The notes: generated by a model from the sequence alone, not told the origin. A stretch of DNA of 64,000 nt from Chryseobacterium sp. c4a (GCF_009900745.1 NZ_WXVU01000001.1:124001-188000), one strand, 5' to 3'; shown: positions 17,707-25,177, counted from the stretch's first letter. Made by a program: numbers and translations.

Positions 17707-18954
17707 ATGAAAAAACAATTATTATTAGCGGCTACGATTGCTGCTTCCTCTATTGCGTATGCTCAGGTCGGAATCAATACGACAACTCCTAAAGCTACAC
17801 TGGATGTGGTGTCTTCTCCCTCAGACCTTGCTAAAACTGATGGTTTTATAGCGCCAAGATTAACTGGGGCTGAACTGAAAGCAAAAGATGTTAACTATGA
17901 TGTTTCGCAGACCGGAGCGATTATCTATGTTACACAGGCATTAACTCCTGCTGACACAACAGTAAAAACGGCTAATGTGACTGCTGTGGGCTATTATTAC
18001 TTTGATGGCAGTATATGGAAAACTTTTACAGGCGGAGGGCAGGAGCCTTGGAATGTTGCAGGAACAAATACTCAGGCATCAACCAATACTCAGAATATCT
18101 ATCAAACGGGGAAAGTAGCTGTTGGGTTTAATCCCGGAACAACACCTGTCGGTAATCTGTCTGTTTATGAAAACAATACCTCAGGAACGACAGGTACCTC
18201 TTATGGAGTTCAAAATACACTAACTTCAAATAAGCAGGGGGATAAGATCGGAATCTCTTCACAATTGACGGATAATGCCGTAAACGGAGGGGGGTATGTG
18301 TTTGGTATTTCATCTCGTACATCAGGAACAGCACTTTCAGGAAATCTATCAACGAGTGATATGCGTGGGATCAATTCGAATGTTCTTGTTTCAGCTCTTG
18401 GTGGAAATACTGCAAATATTAATTGGCTCTACGGCTATAAAAGTAATATTACATTGGATGGGAATGGTATATTGAATATTCCTCAGATACGGGGATTTAT
18501 CACCCAATTTGCTCCTAATGTTACGGGGACGTTCAATTCAAATGCATCTATAGAGGTGGTGGGGTCTTATACTGATTTTATAGGATCTGGAACTTATAAT
18601 ATTTCCAGGTTGACAGGGATGGCCATTACTACAGGAAATAATAATGGAACAAAAAATATTCAGAACTCATTTGGTCTTTATATAAGCCGTTATCGTTTTA
18701 CAGGAGATAATGCTGCTAATGCTTATAATTTATATTCTCAAGGAGCTGATACCAAAAATTATTTCGAAGGCAGAGTAGGTGTGGGGATCAATGCACCCTC
18801 TGCGCAGCTTCATATTGTAAAACAGGCTTCGGATCTTACCCCTGCAATCATTATAGGGTGTAATGAATATGTGGATAATGCAGCTGCTGTTTCTGCCGGC
18901 TTACCAATTGGGGCATTATACAGAACCGGTGACTTTATAAAAGTAGTTCATTAA
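17707..18954 (+). CDS. Secreted VGINT-type surface protein
   Basis: A 415-residue exported protein. A signal peptide (about 1-19, ending IAYA) is followed at once by VGINTTTPKATLDV, a module shared by four other proteins in this window. The middle is rich in Gly, Asn, Thr and Ser with alternating beta-strand patterns. A second related module, VGVGINAPSAQLHIV, lies at about 356-370, near the C terminus. There is no T9SS sorting domain. The layout recalls beta-rich fibre proteins, but the function is unknown. It starts a plus-strand group that ends in a membrane TPR/LuxR-type regulator. Confidence 0.8.
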   Translation: MKKQLLLAATIAASSIAYAQVGINTTTPKATLDVVSSPSDLAKTDGFIAPRLTGAELKAKDVNYDVSQTGAIIYVTQALTPADTTVKTANVTAVGYYYFDGSIWKTFTGGGQEPWNVAGTNTQASTNTQNIYQTGKVAVGFNPGTTPVGNLSVYENNTSGTTGTSYGVQNTLTSNKQGDKIGISSQLTDNAVNGGGYVFGISSRTSGTALSGNLSTSDMRGINSNVLVSALGGNTANINWLYGYKSNITLDGNGILNIPQIRGFITQFAPNVTGTFNSNASIEVVGSYTDFIGSGTYNISRLTGMAITTGNNNGTKNIQNSFGLYISRYRFTGDNAANAYNLYSQGADTKNYFEGRVGVGINAPSAQLHIVKQASDLTPAIIIGCNEYVDNAAAVSAGLPIGALYRTGDFIKVVH

Positions 18955-19089
18955 ATAAAATCTGTATTGTTTCCTAAAAGAGAAAATAAAACAGGCTATG
19001 ATGCATTTATAACTTTACACAAGATGTAAGATAATTTCATATCGATTAATGTTGTGTTTGCCATGATTCTTATTACATGGTCTTTCTAC

Positions 19090-19120
19090 GTAGCGGCTGC
19101 TTCTGGCGGCTGCTACCTTT
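19090..19120 (+). other. GC-rich RNA hairpin upstream of the small membrane protein gene
   Basis: GTAGCGGCTGC at 19090-19100 and GCGGCTGCTAC at 19106-19116 pair over 11 positions with two G-U pairs and a 5-base TTCTG loop. The element is much richer in G and C than its surroundings and ends 21 bases before the next start codon. Only three T residues follow, so it is not a convincing terminator. Confidence 0.55.
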
Positions 19121-19137
19121 AATCCTAAATTAAAACA

Positions 19138-19596
19138 ATGATCAAAATAGATAATAAAAAGAGGGTTGATCGTTGGATGTACTCTTATATTTTCAGTATG
19201 ATATTGGGATTGTTTGTTTTGCTGATATCCTACCTGCTTCGTATTCATTCCTTCTATTTGTATAGTATTCAATTGGTTGTTTTTATATCAATTGTTTTTT
19301 TACTGTTTCTTTTCCTCAATCTGAGATATGTTGAAATAGAAAACTCTGAAGCGGTATTGAGTATAAAAGAATATCATCCGATGAGGGGAAGGTTTTTTCC
19401 TGAGTTTTACAGACAAGTAGAGATTCCCTTAACAGAAATTCGCTCCGCAAAAATAGAACTGATTACAAAGAAACTTTTGATTTTCATTGAAAGCAAGACG
19501 GCAGGAAAAGTCATTGCTAAGACCTTTGTATTACAATATATGGATATTGGCCATTTGCATACCATGGATAAATCTCTGAAAGATTCATTACGGTAA
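19138..19596 (+). CDS. Small membrane protein of unknown function
   Basis: A 152-residue basic protein. It has two adjacent membrane segments at about 15-35 and 40-62 with a short linker. A soluble C-terminal domain of about 90 residues of mixed strand and helix follows. The layout, two N-terminal membrane helices then a beta-rich cytosolic domain, resembles bacterial PH-domain-like membrane proteins, but no motif proves this. It lies 20 bases before the first of two helix-turn-helix genes, suggesting an operon of three. Confidence 0.65.
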   Translation: MIKIDNKKRVDRWMYSYIFSMILGLFVLLISYLLRIHSFYLYSIQLVVFISIVFLLFLFLNLRYVEIENSEAVLSIKEYHPMRGRFFPEFYRQVEIPLTEIRSAKIELITKKLLIFIESKTAGKVIAKTFVLQYMDIGHLHTMDKSLKDSLR

Positions 19597-19616
19597 TTTT
19601 TTTAAAAACCACTGAA

Positions 19617-20048
19617 ATGGAAAATTTTAAAAACATACATATTGGAGGCTTCATCAGCATACGTATAAAAGAAACGGAAACAGATATTTCAAGAATCTGT
19701 AATTTTTTCAAATTATCAATATTGGAAATTGAAAAAATGCTTGATCAAAAATCGCTGGACTCAGATATACTTCTTAAATGGAGTAAAATCCTGGAGTATG
19801 ATTTCTTTCGATTGTACTCTCAACATTTGATTTTATATGCACCTCCTTCTTCTTCAGAATGTAAAGTAGAGGTGAAGAGTGCAAAATATATTTCTCCTCA
19901 GTTTAAGAAAAATCTTTATACCCGGGAAATTATAGATTTTATACTTGAGCTGATTAGATCAGGAGAGAAAACTGAACAGCAGATCATTGATGATTATAAA
20001 ATTCCTAAAACCACATTATATAAATGGAAAAGCAAATACGTAAAGTAA
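19617..20048 (+). CDS. XRE-like plus transposase-type helix-turn-helix protein
   Basis: A 143-residue protein with two parts. Residues 1-75 look like a degenerate XRE-type DNA-binding domain of the kind common in Bacteroidota (IHIGGFISIRIKE, then LDSDILLKWSKILEYDFFRLYSQHLILY). Residues 95-143 hold a second helix-turn-helix similar to that of IS3-family OrfA proteins (EQQIIDDYKIPKTTLYKWKSKY). There is no DDE catalytic domain, so it is not an active transposase, though such proteins are often labelled that way. It overlaps the next gene by 25 bases, so translation is likely coupled. Confidence 0.75.
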   Translation: MENFKNIHIGGFISIRIKETETDISRICNFFKLSILEIEKMLDQKSLDSDILLKWSKILEYDFFRLYSQHLILYAPPSSSECKVEVKSAKYISPQFKKNLYTREIIDFILELIRSGEKTEQQIIDDYKIPKTTLYKWKSKYVK

Positions 20049-20359
20049 ATGTAAAGCCTGATTATAAGCGTATTTATACTGATCTTATATTGAAAAGATA
20101 TCCTGAAAAAGAAGAAGACTGTGACGTTTTGTTACAAAAAGAAACGTTATCGTTGCTGGATGTGATACAGCTCAATCAAAAAATTTTTAACAGAGATGAG
20201 AATAGTTCTTTTAATCAGAAGCTTCGGGCATATGATAAGGATGCAATCGTAAAAATTCTGATTTACCAGAAGAAAAACAGACTGAGCAATGTTCAGTTAG
20301 CGGCTCATTTCAAAATCAGTAAAAATACAATTGCCAGATGGAAGAAGATATTTTTTTGA
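20024..20359 (+). CDS. Helix-turn-helix protein, partner of the upstream gene
   Basis: A 111-residue basic protein. The N-terminal half (DYKRIYTDLILKRYPEKEEDC) is helical. The C-terminal 40 residues form a helix-turn-helix (NVQLAAHFKISKNTIARWKKIFF) like that of transposase or sigma-type DNA-binding domains. It starts within the end of the preceding gene. I recall the same two-gene pair from other Chryseobacterium genomes. There is no catalytic domain, and the function is unknown. Confidence 0.7.
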   Translation: MEKQIRKVNVKPDYKRIYTDLILKRYPEKEEDCDVLLQKETLSLLDVIQLNQKIFNRDENSSFNQKLRAYDKDAIVKILIYQKKNRLSNVQLAAHFKISKNTIARWKKIFF

Positions 20360-20480
20360 TGTCACTATAAGTTGATGGTTGCTTTTTATTTGATTTCCAA
20401 TTTATTTTCTTTATTAGCTAGTCTTAATTTAAAATGGCATTTTTTTTGACTTTGCTTAAAATTATAAAACACAAATTGAT

Positions 20481-21911
20481 ATGCTGATAAAAAAAATACT
20501 GTTTCTGATTTTGGTGGTTTTTATCTGTATGAATTTTTCTGGACAAAAATATACTCCTAAGCAAATAGATAGTCTGGGGAAAATAGCCGCTTTTAATATG
20601 GCAGATAAAAAAGAAGCTTTGAAATTGCTCTTTAAGTATATTGATCTAATTAATAAAACCAATGAAAGAAACACCGAGGCTGAAATAATGTCTTATATCA
20701 TAACAGTTTATTCTGAGCTTGGAGAATATGATAAGTTGATAGATTATTCTATAAAGCTGGAGGATTATGCCCGAAAACTTGAGGATCCTTCTTATGAAAT
20801 ATTTGCTATCCGTATGAGAGGAATGGCATATTCAGAATTGGGATTGCTCCTTAAGGCAGAAAATATGTTTAAACAGGCGCAGAGAATGGCCTCAAAACTA
20901 AAGGGTGATAAGCTGTTTACGGAAAAAGGAATTTTGTTTGGTAATCTGGCATTTCTCAAAAGAATAATGGGTGCATCTAGTGATACTTTATTGGCCTATC
21001 GGAGAAAGAGTTTGGTTTGTTATAAAAAAATTCAAAATAAAGAAAAAAGAAGTATGATATTAACTTCTGCATATTCTAATATTGGATTTGATTTTACTGA
21101 AGCTAAGCAGTTTGATTCGGCACTCTATTATAATCATAAAGCCTTGGTGCTTTCTATTTTAAGAAAAGATTCTGTGAGACAAGCTTCTATTTTTGGAAAT
21201 AGAGGGCGTATTTATTATGAAAGCAATAATCAAGATAGTGCTCTTTTCTATTTAAAAAAAGCTCTGCCTGTCATGGAGAAGAATAGGTCATATGCACTAA
21301 CCAATGTTTATGATGATTTGGCACTCATATATGAGAAACAAAAAGATTATAAAAATTCTTTATATTATAGGAATAAGTACAAACAAATTGATGATAGTTT
21401 GCGAAGTGTTGAAAAAAAAGCAGCAAATAAAGAATTTATACAGACCAATGAAAATAATAATCATCAGATTAAAAGTTTTTATTTTATTTTGGGAGGTATT
21501 CTGATTATATTGATGGTTATTATATATTATACGATACAGTATTTTAGAAGATATTGTGAAGAGAAAGAAGAAAAACAGCAAAAAGAAGTCCTGATTTCCA
21601 ATTTGGAAGATAAAGTCAATGATGCTTTTGAAGAGGTGATTCAATTGGCAAAGTCGGATGATCCTTCTTTTCTTTCAAGGTTTAAAGAGGTTTATCCTGA
21701 TTTCTACAATAAACTATCGGAGATGTACCCCTTTCTTACTTCTGGTCAGCTTAAATTTTGTGCTTTGCTTCGTTTGAATTTTTCAACCAAAGAAATTGCT
21801 TATTATAATCATCTCACGATCCGAGGTATTGAAACCAAGAAAAACAGATTGAGAAAACAATTGAATATTTCTTCCAATGAAGATCTGAATAACTGGATGA
21901 TGAAATTCTGA
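20481..21911 (+). CDS. Membrane TPR protein with C-terminal LuxR-like helix-turn-helix
   Basis: A 476-residue protein of a type common in Bacteroidota. It has an N-terminal signal or anchor (about 1-21), then periplasmic tetratricopeptide repeats (about 70-300) and one membrane segment (about 332-353). A short charged coiled coil follows, then a cytosolic helix-turn-helix domain (about 420-470, FCALLRLNFSTKEIAYYNHLTIRGIETKKNRLRK split across the recognition helix). The design suggests that a periplasmic signal controls DNA binding directly without a kinase. It lies downstream of a VGINT surface protein, an arrangement repeated at 37063-40834. Confidence 0.8.
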   Translation: MLIKKILFLILVVFICMNFSGQKYTPKQIDSLGKIAAFNMADKKEALKLLFKYIDLINKTNERNTEAEIMSYIITVYSELGEYDKLIDYSIKLEDYARKLEDPSYEIFAIRMRGMAYSELGLLLKAENMFKQAQRMASKLKGDKLFTEKGILFGNLAFLKRIMGASSDTLLAYRRKSLVCYKKIQNKEKRSMILTSAYSNIGFDFTEAKQFDSALYYNHKALVLSILRKDSVRQASIFGNRGRIYYESNNQDSALFYLKKALPVMEKNRSYALTNVYDDLALIYEKQKDYKNSLYYRNKYKQIDDSLRSVEKKAANKEFIQTNENNNHQIKSFYFILGGILIILMVIIYYTIQYFRRYCEEKEEKQQKEVLISNLEDKVNDAFEEVIQLAKSDDPSFLSRFKEVYPDFYNKLSEMYPFLTSGQLKFCALLRLNFSTKEIAYYNHLTIRGIETKKNRLRKQLNISSNEDLNNWMMKF

Positions 21912-21942
21912 AAAATAGTTTGGTTGCATATGATTTAAAATA

Positions 21943-21972
21943 AAAAAAGAACCTCGAAGGAAGTTCTTTTTT
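21943..21972. terminator. Two-way terminator between the TPR regulator gene and the tmRNA gene
   Basis: An A-rich arm AAAAAGAAC pairs with GTTCTTTTT around CTCGAAGGAA. Flanking A and T runs let it work for both convergent transcripts. Confidence 0.75.
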
Positions 21973-21980
21973 ATGAAACG

Positions 21981-22379
21981 TGGAGTTGGAGGGATTCGAA
22001 CCCTCGTCCAAACAAGCAATACATAAGCTTTCTACATGCTTATTCTACCATTGGTTTTCGACTGAAGGCAGAGGATAGACACCCAACTTCCAGCTTATCT
22101 TCTGAGGTTTTCGAATTTCAGCCAAAGCTTCTGAAATCTTATTTCCGCATTCCTATATCCCAGAATCAAACGCCGCAGAACAGAGCATTTGTGGAATATC
22201 TTGCTTCCCTACTAAAATCTTCGAGAAAACGCTTGATCTACTATACTTCGATATTAAGCTGCAAGAGCGAACTCTTCGTTGCCAGTTAAAATTTTGTAGC
22301 AAGGGATTATAGAGATCGCGCTACGGTTCTCTGCATGCTTACTTACCCATTGGTCTTGCTGTCGAAACCAGTCAACCCC
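21981..22379 (-). ncRNA. ssrA: Transfer-messenger RNA (tmRNA)
   Basis: Rescues stalled ribosomes by trans-translation with SmpB. The tRNA-like 5' end GGGGTTG pairs with CAACTCC before the 3' discriminator A, giving a 7-bp acceptor stem with one G-U pair. The T arm GGGTTCGAATCCC is intact and the 3' CCA is not encoded. The tag frame lies at 22283-22254 and reads GNEEFALAA then TAA, a hydrophobic ALAA ending typical of degradation tags. A -7 element (TATCTTTG, minus strand, 22403-22396) implies that the transcript starts slightly upstream and is trimmed. Confidence 0.96.
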
Positions 22380-22395
22380 ATGAATAAAGTGGAGG

Positions 22396-22403
22396 CAAAG
22401 ATA
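22396..22403 (-). promoter_or_regulatory. Promoter -7 element of ssrA
   Basis: TATCTTTG on the minus strand fits TAnnTTTG and ends 16 bases upstream of the mature tmRNA 5' end. Confidence 0.65.
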
Positions 22404-22591
22404 ATGCTTTTTGTTTACATTTCATTAATCTTACTTGTTTTGATGAAAAATAAGATCCTAAAAAGGAGGCTGAGTAACTATAATTGAAATGTTTAGAAAT
22501 TGTGGATAAAAAAATATAGTAAGCAAACTGCCTTTAATGCAGGGTTTTTAAAGAGGAGGGAAGGAGATTTGGAATTGTTTCTTTTAATATA

Positions 22592-22623
22592 TTTTGTACT
22601 TTAAGAAAAAAAGCATAGTTTTG
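22592..22623 (+). promoter_or_regulatory. rpsU promoter
   Basis: TTTTG at 22592-22596 and TAGTTTTG at 22616-22623 are separated by 19 bases, matching the flavobacterial -33/-7 arrangement just ahead of rpsU. Confidence 0.7.
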
Positions 22624-22646
22624 CAATCCAAAATGAGATGTAAAAT

Positions 22647-22844
22647 ATGTTAATAATTCCAGTTAAAGATGGTGAATCCATCGACAGAGCTTTAAAAAAA
22701 TACAAAAGAAAATTTGATAAAACAGGTACAGTTCGTCAATTAAGAGCTAGACAACAGTTTATTAAGCCTTCTGTAACGTTAAGACAAGCTAGACTAAAAG
22801 CGGCTTACAAGCAAAGAGCACTTAGCAAGGAAGAGCAGGCTTAA
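22647..22844 (+). CDS. rpsU: 30S ribosomal protein S21
   Basis: Small basic protein of the 30S subunit involved in initiation and anti-Shine-Dalgarno positioning. The 65 residues show the family pattern VKDGESIDRALKKYKRKFDKTG then an Arg/Lys-rich tail (RQLRARQQFIKPSVTLRQAR). It has its own promoter and a hairpin terminator before xerC. Its position just before xerC, hpf and the tRNA cluster is conserved in flavobacteria. Confidence 0.96.
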   Translation: MLIIPVKDGESIDRALKKYKRKFDKTGTVRQLRARQQFIKPSVTLRQARLKAAYKQRALSKEEQA

Positions 22845-22866
22845 GAATTTTTCTTAAACACATATT

Positions 22867-22908
22867 AATTCACTTCTTAAATTCTTATATTTGAGGAGTG
22901 AATTTTTA
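22867..22908 (+). terminator. Terminator of rpsU overlapping the xerC -7 element
   Basis: AATTCACTTCTT pairs with GAGGAGTGAATT (two U-G pairs) and runs into five T residues. The loop and start of the right arm contain TATATTTG (22886-22893), a consensus -7 element that should drive xerC, so terminator and promoter share sequence. Confidence 0.7.
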
Positions 22909-22919
22909 TTTTTATACCC

Positions 22920-23810
22920 ATGATGCTGGAAAAGTTTTTAGAATACTTACAATTCGAAAAAAGATATTCTCCCCATACGATTACAAGCTATAAAAAAGAT
23001 CTTGATGACTTTTCCCATTTCTATCTCCGAACAGAATCCTCTGAAGATATTTCCAAGGCAGATAAAAAGATCATTAGAAACTTTATCGTTGATCTAAGCG
23101 AAAATAATATCTCCAAAAGAAGTATCAATCGAAAACTATCATCACTCAGAAGCTTTTATCTTTTCCTTCTAAAGATAGGCGAAATTAAGGTTTCTCCTAC
23201 TGAGGGGGTCTCTTCCCTTAAATTTTACGCAGAAAAGCAGATTCCTATGTCTGAAGAAGAAATGGTCGATCTTAATGACCGAATCTTTGAACAGGAATAT
23301 GATGTGTTGGAAAAATGCATCATGGAGGTGCTTTATCAAACCGGGATGAGAAAAGCAGAACTTTGTGGCCTGATATTTGAGAATGTTGATACTGTAGGCA
23401 ATGAATTGAAAGTAATAGGAAAAGGGAACAAAGAAAGGGTAGTTCCCATTTCTGAAGACCTGTCTGGGCTTCTGAAAAATTACTTGGAAATAAGAAATCC
23501 ACAGACCGAATTTCAAGCCTATTTTTTTGTCAATAAGAAAGGGAAAAAACTCAATGAAAAATTTGTTTATTTGGTAGTTAATAAGTACCTTAGTCTTATA
23601 ACAACGAAAGAAAAAAGAAGTCCTCATATCCTTCGTCATAGCTTTGCTACTCATGTGTTGGATAATGGGGCGGAGATCTCCAAAGTAAAAAAAATATTAG
23701 GGCATTCCAGTCTTGCCAGTACTCAAGTCTATACGAATGCTAATATTGAACAATTGAAAAAAGTGTTTAATCAAGCTCACCCTCGAGCATCAAAAAAAGA
23801 AGAATTATGA
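22920..23810 (+). CDS. xerC: Tyrosine recombinase XerC
   Basis: Site-specific recombinase that with XerD resolves chromosome dimers at dif. The 296-residue protein has the N-terminal SAM-like core-binding domain (FEKRYSPHTITSYKKDL). The catalytic set is R (QTGMRKAELCGL), K (IGKGNKER), H-x-x-R (SPHILRHSFATHVL), H (LGHSSLASTQ) and the nucleophile Tyr (VYTN). The length and the setting between rpsU and hpf argue for the housekeeping enzyme rather than a phage integrase. Two ATG codons stand in tandem at the start; the first is used here. Confidence 0.92.
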   Translation: MMLEKFLEYLQFEKRYSPHTITSYKKDLDDFSHFYLRTESSEDISKADKKIIRNFIVDLSENNISKRSINRKLSSLRSFYLFLLKIGEIKVSPTEGVSSLKFYAEKQIPMSEEEMVDLNDRIFEQEYDVLEKCIMEVLYQTGMRKAELCGLIFENVDTVGNELKVIGKGNKERVVPISEDLSGLLKNYLEIRNPQTEFQAYFFVNKKGKKLNEKFVYLVVNKYLSLITTKEKRSPHILRHSFATHVLDNGAEISKVKKILGHSSLASTQVYTNANIEQLKKVFNQAHPRASKKEEL

Positions 23811-24097
23811 AGATTTCAGTTCAATCAATTGGTTTAACTCCACACGAACCACTAGAGTCACACATCGACAAAAAAGTAAGTAAGCTAGATACATTCTATG
23901 ACAAAATTCAAGAGTGTAAAGTATTTCTGAAAGTAGAAAATAATGCTGATAAAGCGAATAAGACAGCTGAGATTATTTTGGCGGTTCCGGGAGATGATAT
24001 CGTCGTAAAGAAGACATCTGCAAGTTTTGAAGAAAGTTTAGATCTTTGTGTTGATACCGCTAAAAAGCTATTAATCAAGAAAAAAGAAATGGCTTAG
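23807..24097 (+). CDS. hpf: Ribosome hibernation-promoting factor, short form
   Basis: Ribosome-associated protein of the HPF/RaiA (YfiA) family that binds the decoding and mRNA channel of the 30S subunit in slow growth. The 96-residue protein matches the short form. It starts MKISVQSIGLTPHEPLESHIDKKVSKLDTF-like (motif positions 1-30), then has the strand AEIILAVPGDDIVV and the DLCVDTAKKLLIKKK helix. It overlaps the end of xerC by 4 bases, so the two are translationally coupled. Confidence 0.9.
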   Translation: MKISVQSIGLTPHEPLESHIDKKVSKLDTFYDKIQECKVFLKVENNADKANKTAEIILAVPGDDIVVKKTSASFEESLDLCVDTAKKLLIKKKEMA

Positions 24098-24127
24098 AAA
24101 AAAAAGTTAAAAAAAGTTCATAAAATA

Positions 24128-24159
24128 TTTGAGAATTCAAAAAATCCGTTCTATCTTTG
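24128..24159 (+). promoter_or_regulatory. Promoter of the first tRNA-Thr/Tyr unit
   Basis: TTTG at 24128-24131 and TATCTTTG at 24152-24159 are 20 bases apart, a full match to the flavobacterial promoter pattern. Confidence 0.75.
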
Positions 24160-24206
24160 CAATCGCAAAAAAGGAACAGCGATCTTTTGAATTCTTTTTT
24201 ATATTT

Positions 24207-24280
24207 GCCTCCATAGCTCAGTTGGCCAGAGCACGTGATTTGTAATCTCGGGGTCGTGGGTTCGAATCCCTCTGGAGGCT
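24207..24280 (+). tRNA. tRNA-Thr (TGT), copy 1
   Basis: A 74-base cloverleaf. Acceptor GCCTCCA pairs with TGGAGGC, anticodon TGT stands in the loop of GTGATTTGTAATCTC, and the T arm is GGGTTCGAATCCC. CCA is not encoded. Confidence 0.95.
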
Positions 24281-24299
24281 CATAAAAATATAAACTTTT

Positions 24300-24380
24300 G
24301 GGGAGATTCCAGAGTGGCTAAATGGGACTGACTGTAACTCAGTTGCTTCGGCTTCGTAGGTTCGAATCCTGCTCTCCCCA
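24300..24380 (+). tRNA. tRNA-Tyr (GTA), copy 1
   Basis: An 81-base class II tRNA. Acceptor GGGGAGA pairs with TCTCCCC, the anticodon is GTA (GACTGTAACTC), and the long variable arm is the one expected of bacterial tRNA-Tyr. Confidence 0.95.
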
Positions 24381-24402
24381 CTTATATTTTTTTAAAAAAA
24401 AG

Positions 24403-24434
24403 TTTGCAAGATTAAAAAATAATTCTTAGTTTTG
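24403..24434 (+). promoter_or_regulatory. Promoter of tRNA-Gly copy 1
   Basis: TTTG at 24403-24406 and TAGTTTTG at 24427-24434 are 20 bases apart. This gives the first Gly tRNA its own promoter inside the cluster. Confidence 0.7.
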
Positions 24435-24468
24435 CACAGCGTTTACCAATGGTTTTGTAAACAAAATC

Positions 24469-24541
24469 GCGGAAGTAGCTCAGTTGGTAGAGCGTCAGCC
24501 TTCCAAGCTGAATGTCGCGGGTTCGACCCCCGTCTTCCGCT
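24469..24541 (+). tRNA. tRNA-Gly (TCC), copy 1
   Basis: A 73-base cloverleaf. Acceptor GCGGAAG pairs with CTTCCGC, the anticodon is TCC (GCCTTCCAAGC), and the T arm is GGGTTCGACCCCC. The discriminator is T. Confidence 0.95.
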
Positions 24542-24542
24542 C

Positions 24543-24573
24543 AAAAAATCAATCATTAAAAGTTGATTTTTTT
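24543..24573 (+). terminator. Terminator after tRNA-Gly copy 1
   Basis: AAAAAATCAA pairs with TTGATTTTTT over a 10-base loop, ending in a T run 1 base after the tRNA. Confidence 0.75.
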
Positions 24574-24630
24574 AACACTGAAATGTGTAGAGTAGAGTTT
24601 TCTCAATCACTTTCAGTCTAAATATTAAAT

Positions 24631-24704
24631 GCCTCCATAGCTCAGTTGGCCAGAGCACGTGATTTGTAATCTCGGGGTCGTGGGTTCGAATCCCTCTGGA
24701 GGCT
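24631..24704 (+). tRNA. tRNA-Thr (TGT), copy 2
   Basis: Identical in sequence to the first tRNA-Thr (TGT) and offset from it by 424 bases, as part of a tandem duplication. Confidence 0.95.
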
Positions 24705-24724
24705 CTATTTAATATAAAATATCT

Positions 24725-24805
24725 GGGGAGATTCCAGAGTGGCTAAATGGGACTGACTGTAACTCAGTTGCTTCGGCTTCGTAGGTTCGAATCCTGCTCT
24801 CCCCA
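24725..24805 (+). tRNA. tRNA-Tyr (GTA), copy 2
   Basis: Identical to the first tRNA-Tyr (GTA) copy, offset by 425 bases. Confidence 0.95.
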
Positions 24806-24826
24806 CATTTTATATTAGAAAAAAAG

Positions 24827-24858
24827 TTTGCAGAATTAAAAATTAATTCTTAGTTTTG
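24827..24858 (+). promoter_or_regulatory. Promoter of tRNA-Gly copy 2
   Basis: TTTG at 24827-24830 and TAGTTTTG at 24851-24858, again 20 bases apart. The promoter was duplicated along with the tRNAs, while the bases around it have drifted. Confidence 0.7.
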
Positions 24859-24892
24859 CAAAGCGTTTACCAATAATTTTGGAAACAAAATT

Positions 24893-24965
24893 GCGGAAGT
24901 AGCTCAGTTGGTAGAGCGTCAGCCTTCCAAGCTGAATGTCGCGGGTTCGACCCCCGTCTTCCGCT
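24893..24965 (+). tRNA. tRNA-Gly (TCC), copy 2
   Basis: Identical to the first tRNA-Gly (TCC) copy, offset by 424 bases. Confidence 0.95.
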
Positions 24966-24969
24966 CAAT

Positions 24970-24999
24970 AAAAATCACGCTCTTCAGTGTGATTTTTTT
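24970..24999 (+). terminator. Terminator after tRNA-Gly copy 2
   Basis: AAAAATCACGC pairs with GTGTGATTTTT (one G-U pair) over a TCTTCA loop, followed by T residues. It is unrelated in sequence to the terminator after copy 1. Confidence 0.75.
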
Positions 25000-25006
25000 A
25001 ATTAAT

Positions 25007-25078
25007 GCCGACTTAGCTCAGCGGTAGAGTGCTTCCTTGGTAAGGAAGAGGTCACGGGTTCAAGTCCCGTAGTTGGCT
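25007..25078 (+). tRNA. tRNA-Thr (GGT)
   Basis: A 72-base cloverleaf. Acceptor GCCGACT pairs with AGTTGGC (one G-T pair). The anticodon stem CTTCC/GGAAG holds loop TTGGTAA with anticodon GGT. The T arm is CGGGTTCAAGTCCCG. It closes the tRNA cluster. Confidence 0.95.
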
Positions 25079-25086
25079 CTCGAATC

Positions 25087-25113
25087 TCCCGAATACCTTC
25101 GGGAATTTTTTTT
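25087..25113 (+). terminator. Terminator of the tRNA cluster
   Basis: TCCCGAA pairs with TTCGGGA over a TACC loop, and eight T residues follow. Confidence 0.85.
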
Positions 25114-25169
25114 GCCTAAATTTCAAAATAGGCCTTTTGTTTTTTCTAAATATCTTTCCTAATAATTAT

Positions 25170-25177
25170 TATATTTG
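25170..25177 (+). promoter_or_regulatory. -7 element ahead of the secreted 153-residue protein
   Basis: TATATTTG fits TAnnTTTG, 47 bases before the start codon. No -33 TTTG stands at a normal distance. Confidence 0.55.

Noticed and set aside
19617..20359. Insertion sequence encoded by the two helix-turn-helix genes
   Set aside because: Neither protein has a DDE or other catalytic domain, and no terminal inverted repeats or target duplication were found around them.
21783..22019. Minus-strand ORFs at the 3' end of the tmRNA gene
   Set aside because: They run from the tmRNA tRNA-like end into the TPR regulator gene, and the region is explained by tmRNA and the two-way terminator.
23169..23654. 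161-codon ORF antisense to xerC
   Set aside because: Fully inside xerC, whose catalytic residues are all intact on the plus strand.
22920..23810. Phage or island integrase
   Set aside because: The tyrosine recombinase has XerC length and motifs and lies in the conserved rpsU-xerC-hpf order, with no cargo genes or attachment repeats beside it.
24207..25078. Repeat array resembling CRISPR or satellite DNA
   Set aside because: The repeated units are tRNA genes with full cloverleafs and their spacers.
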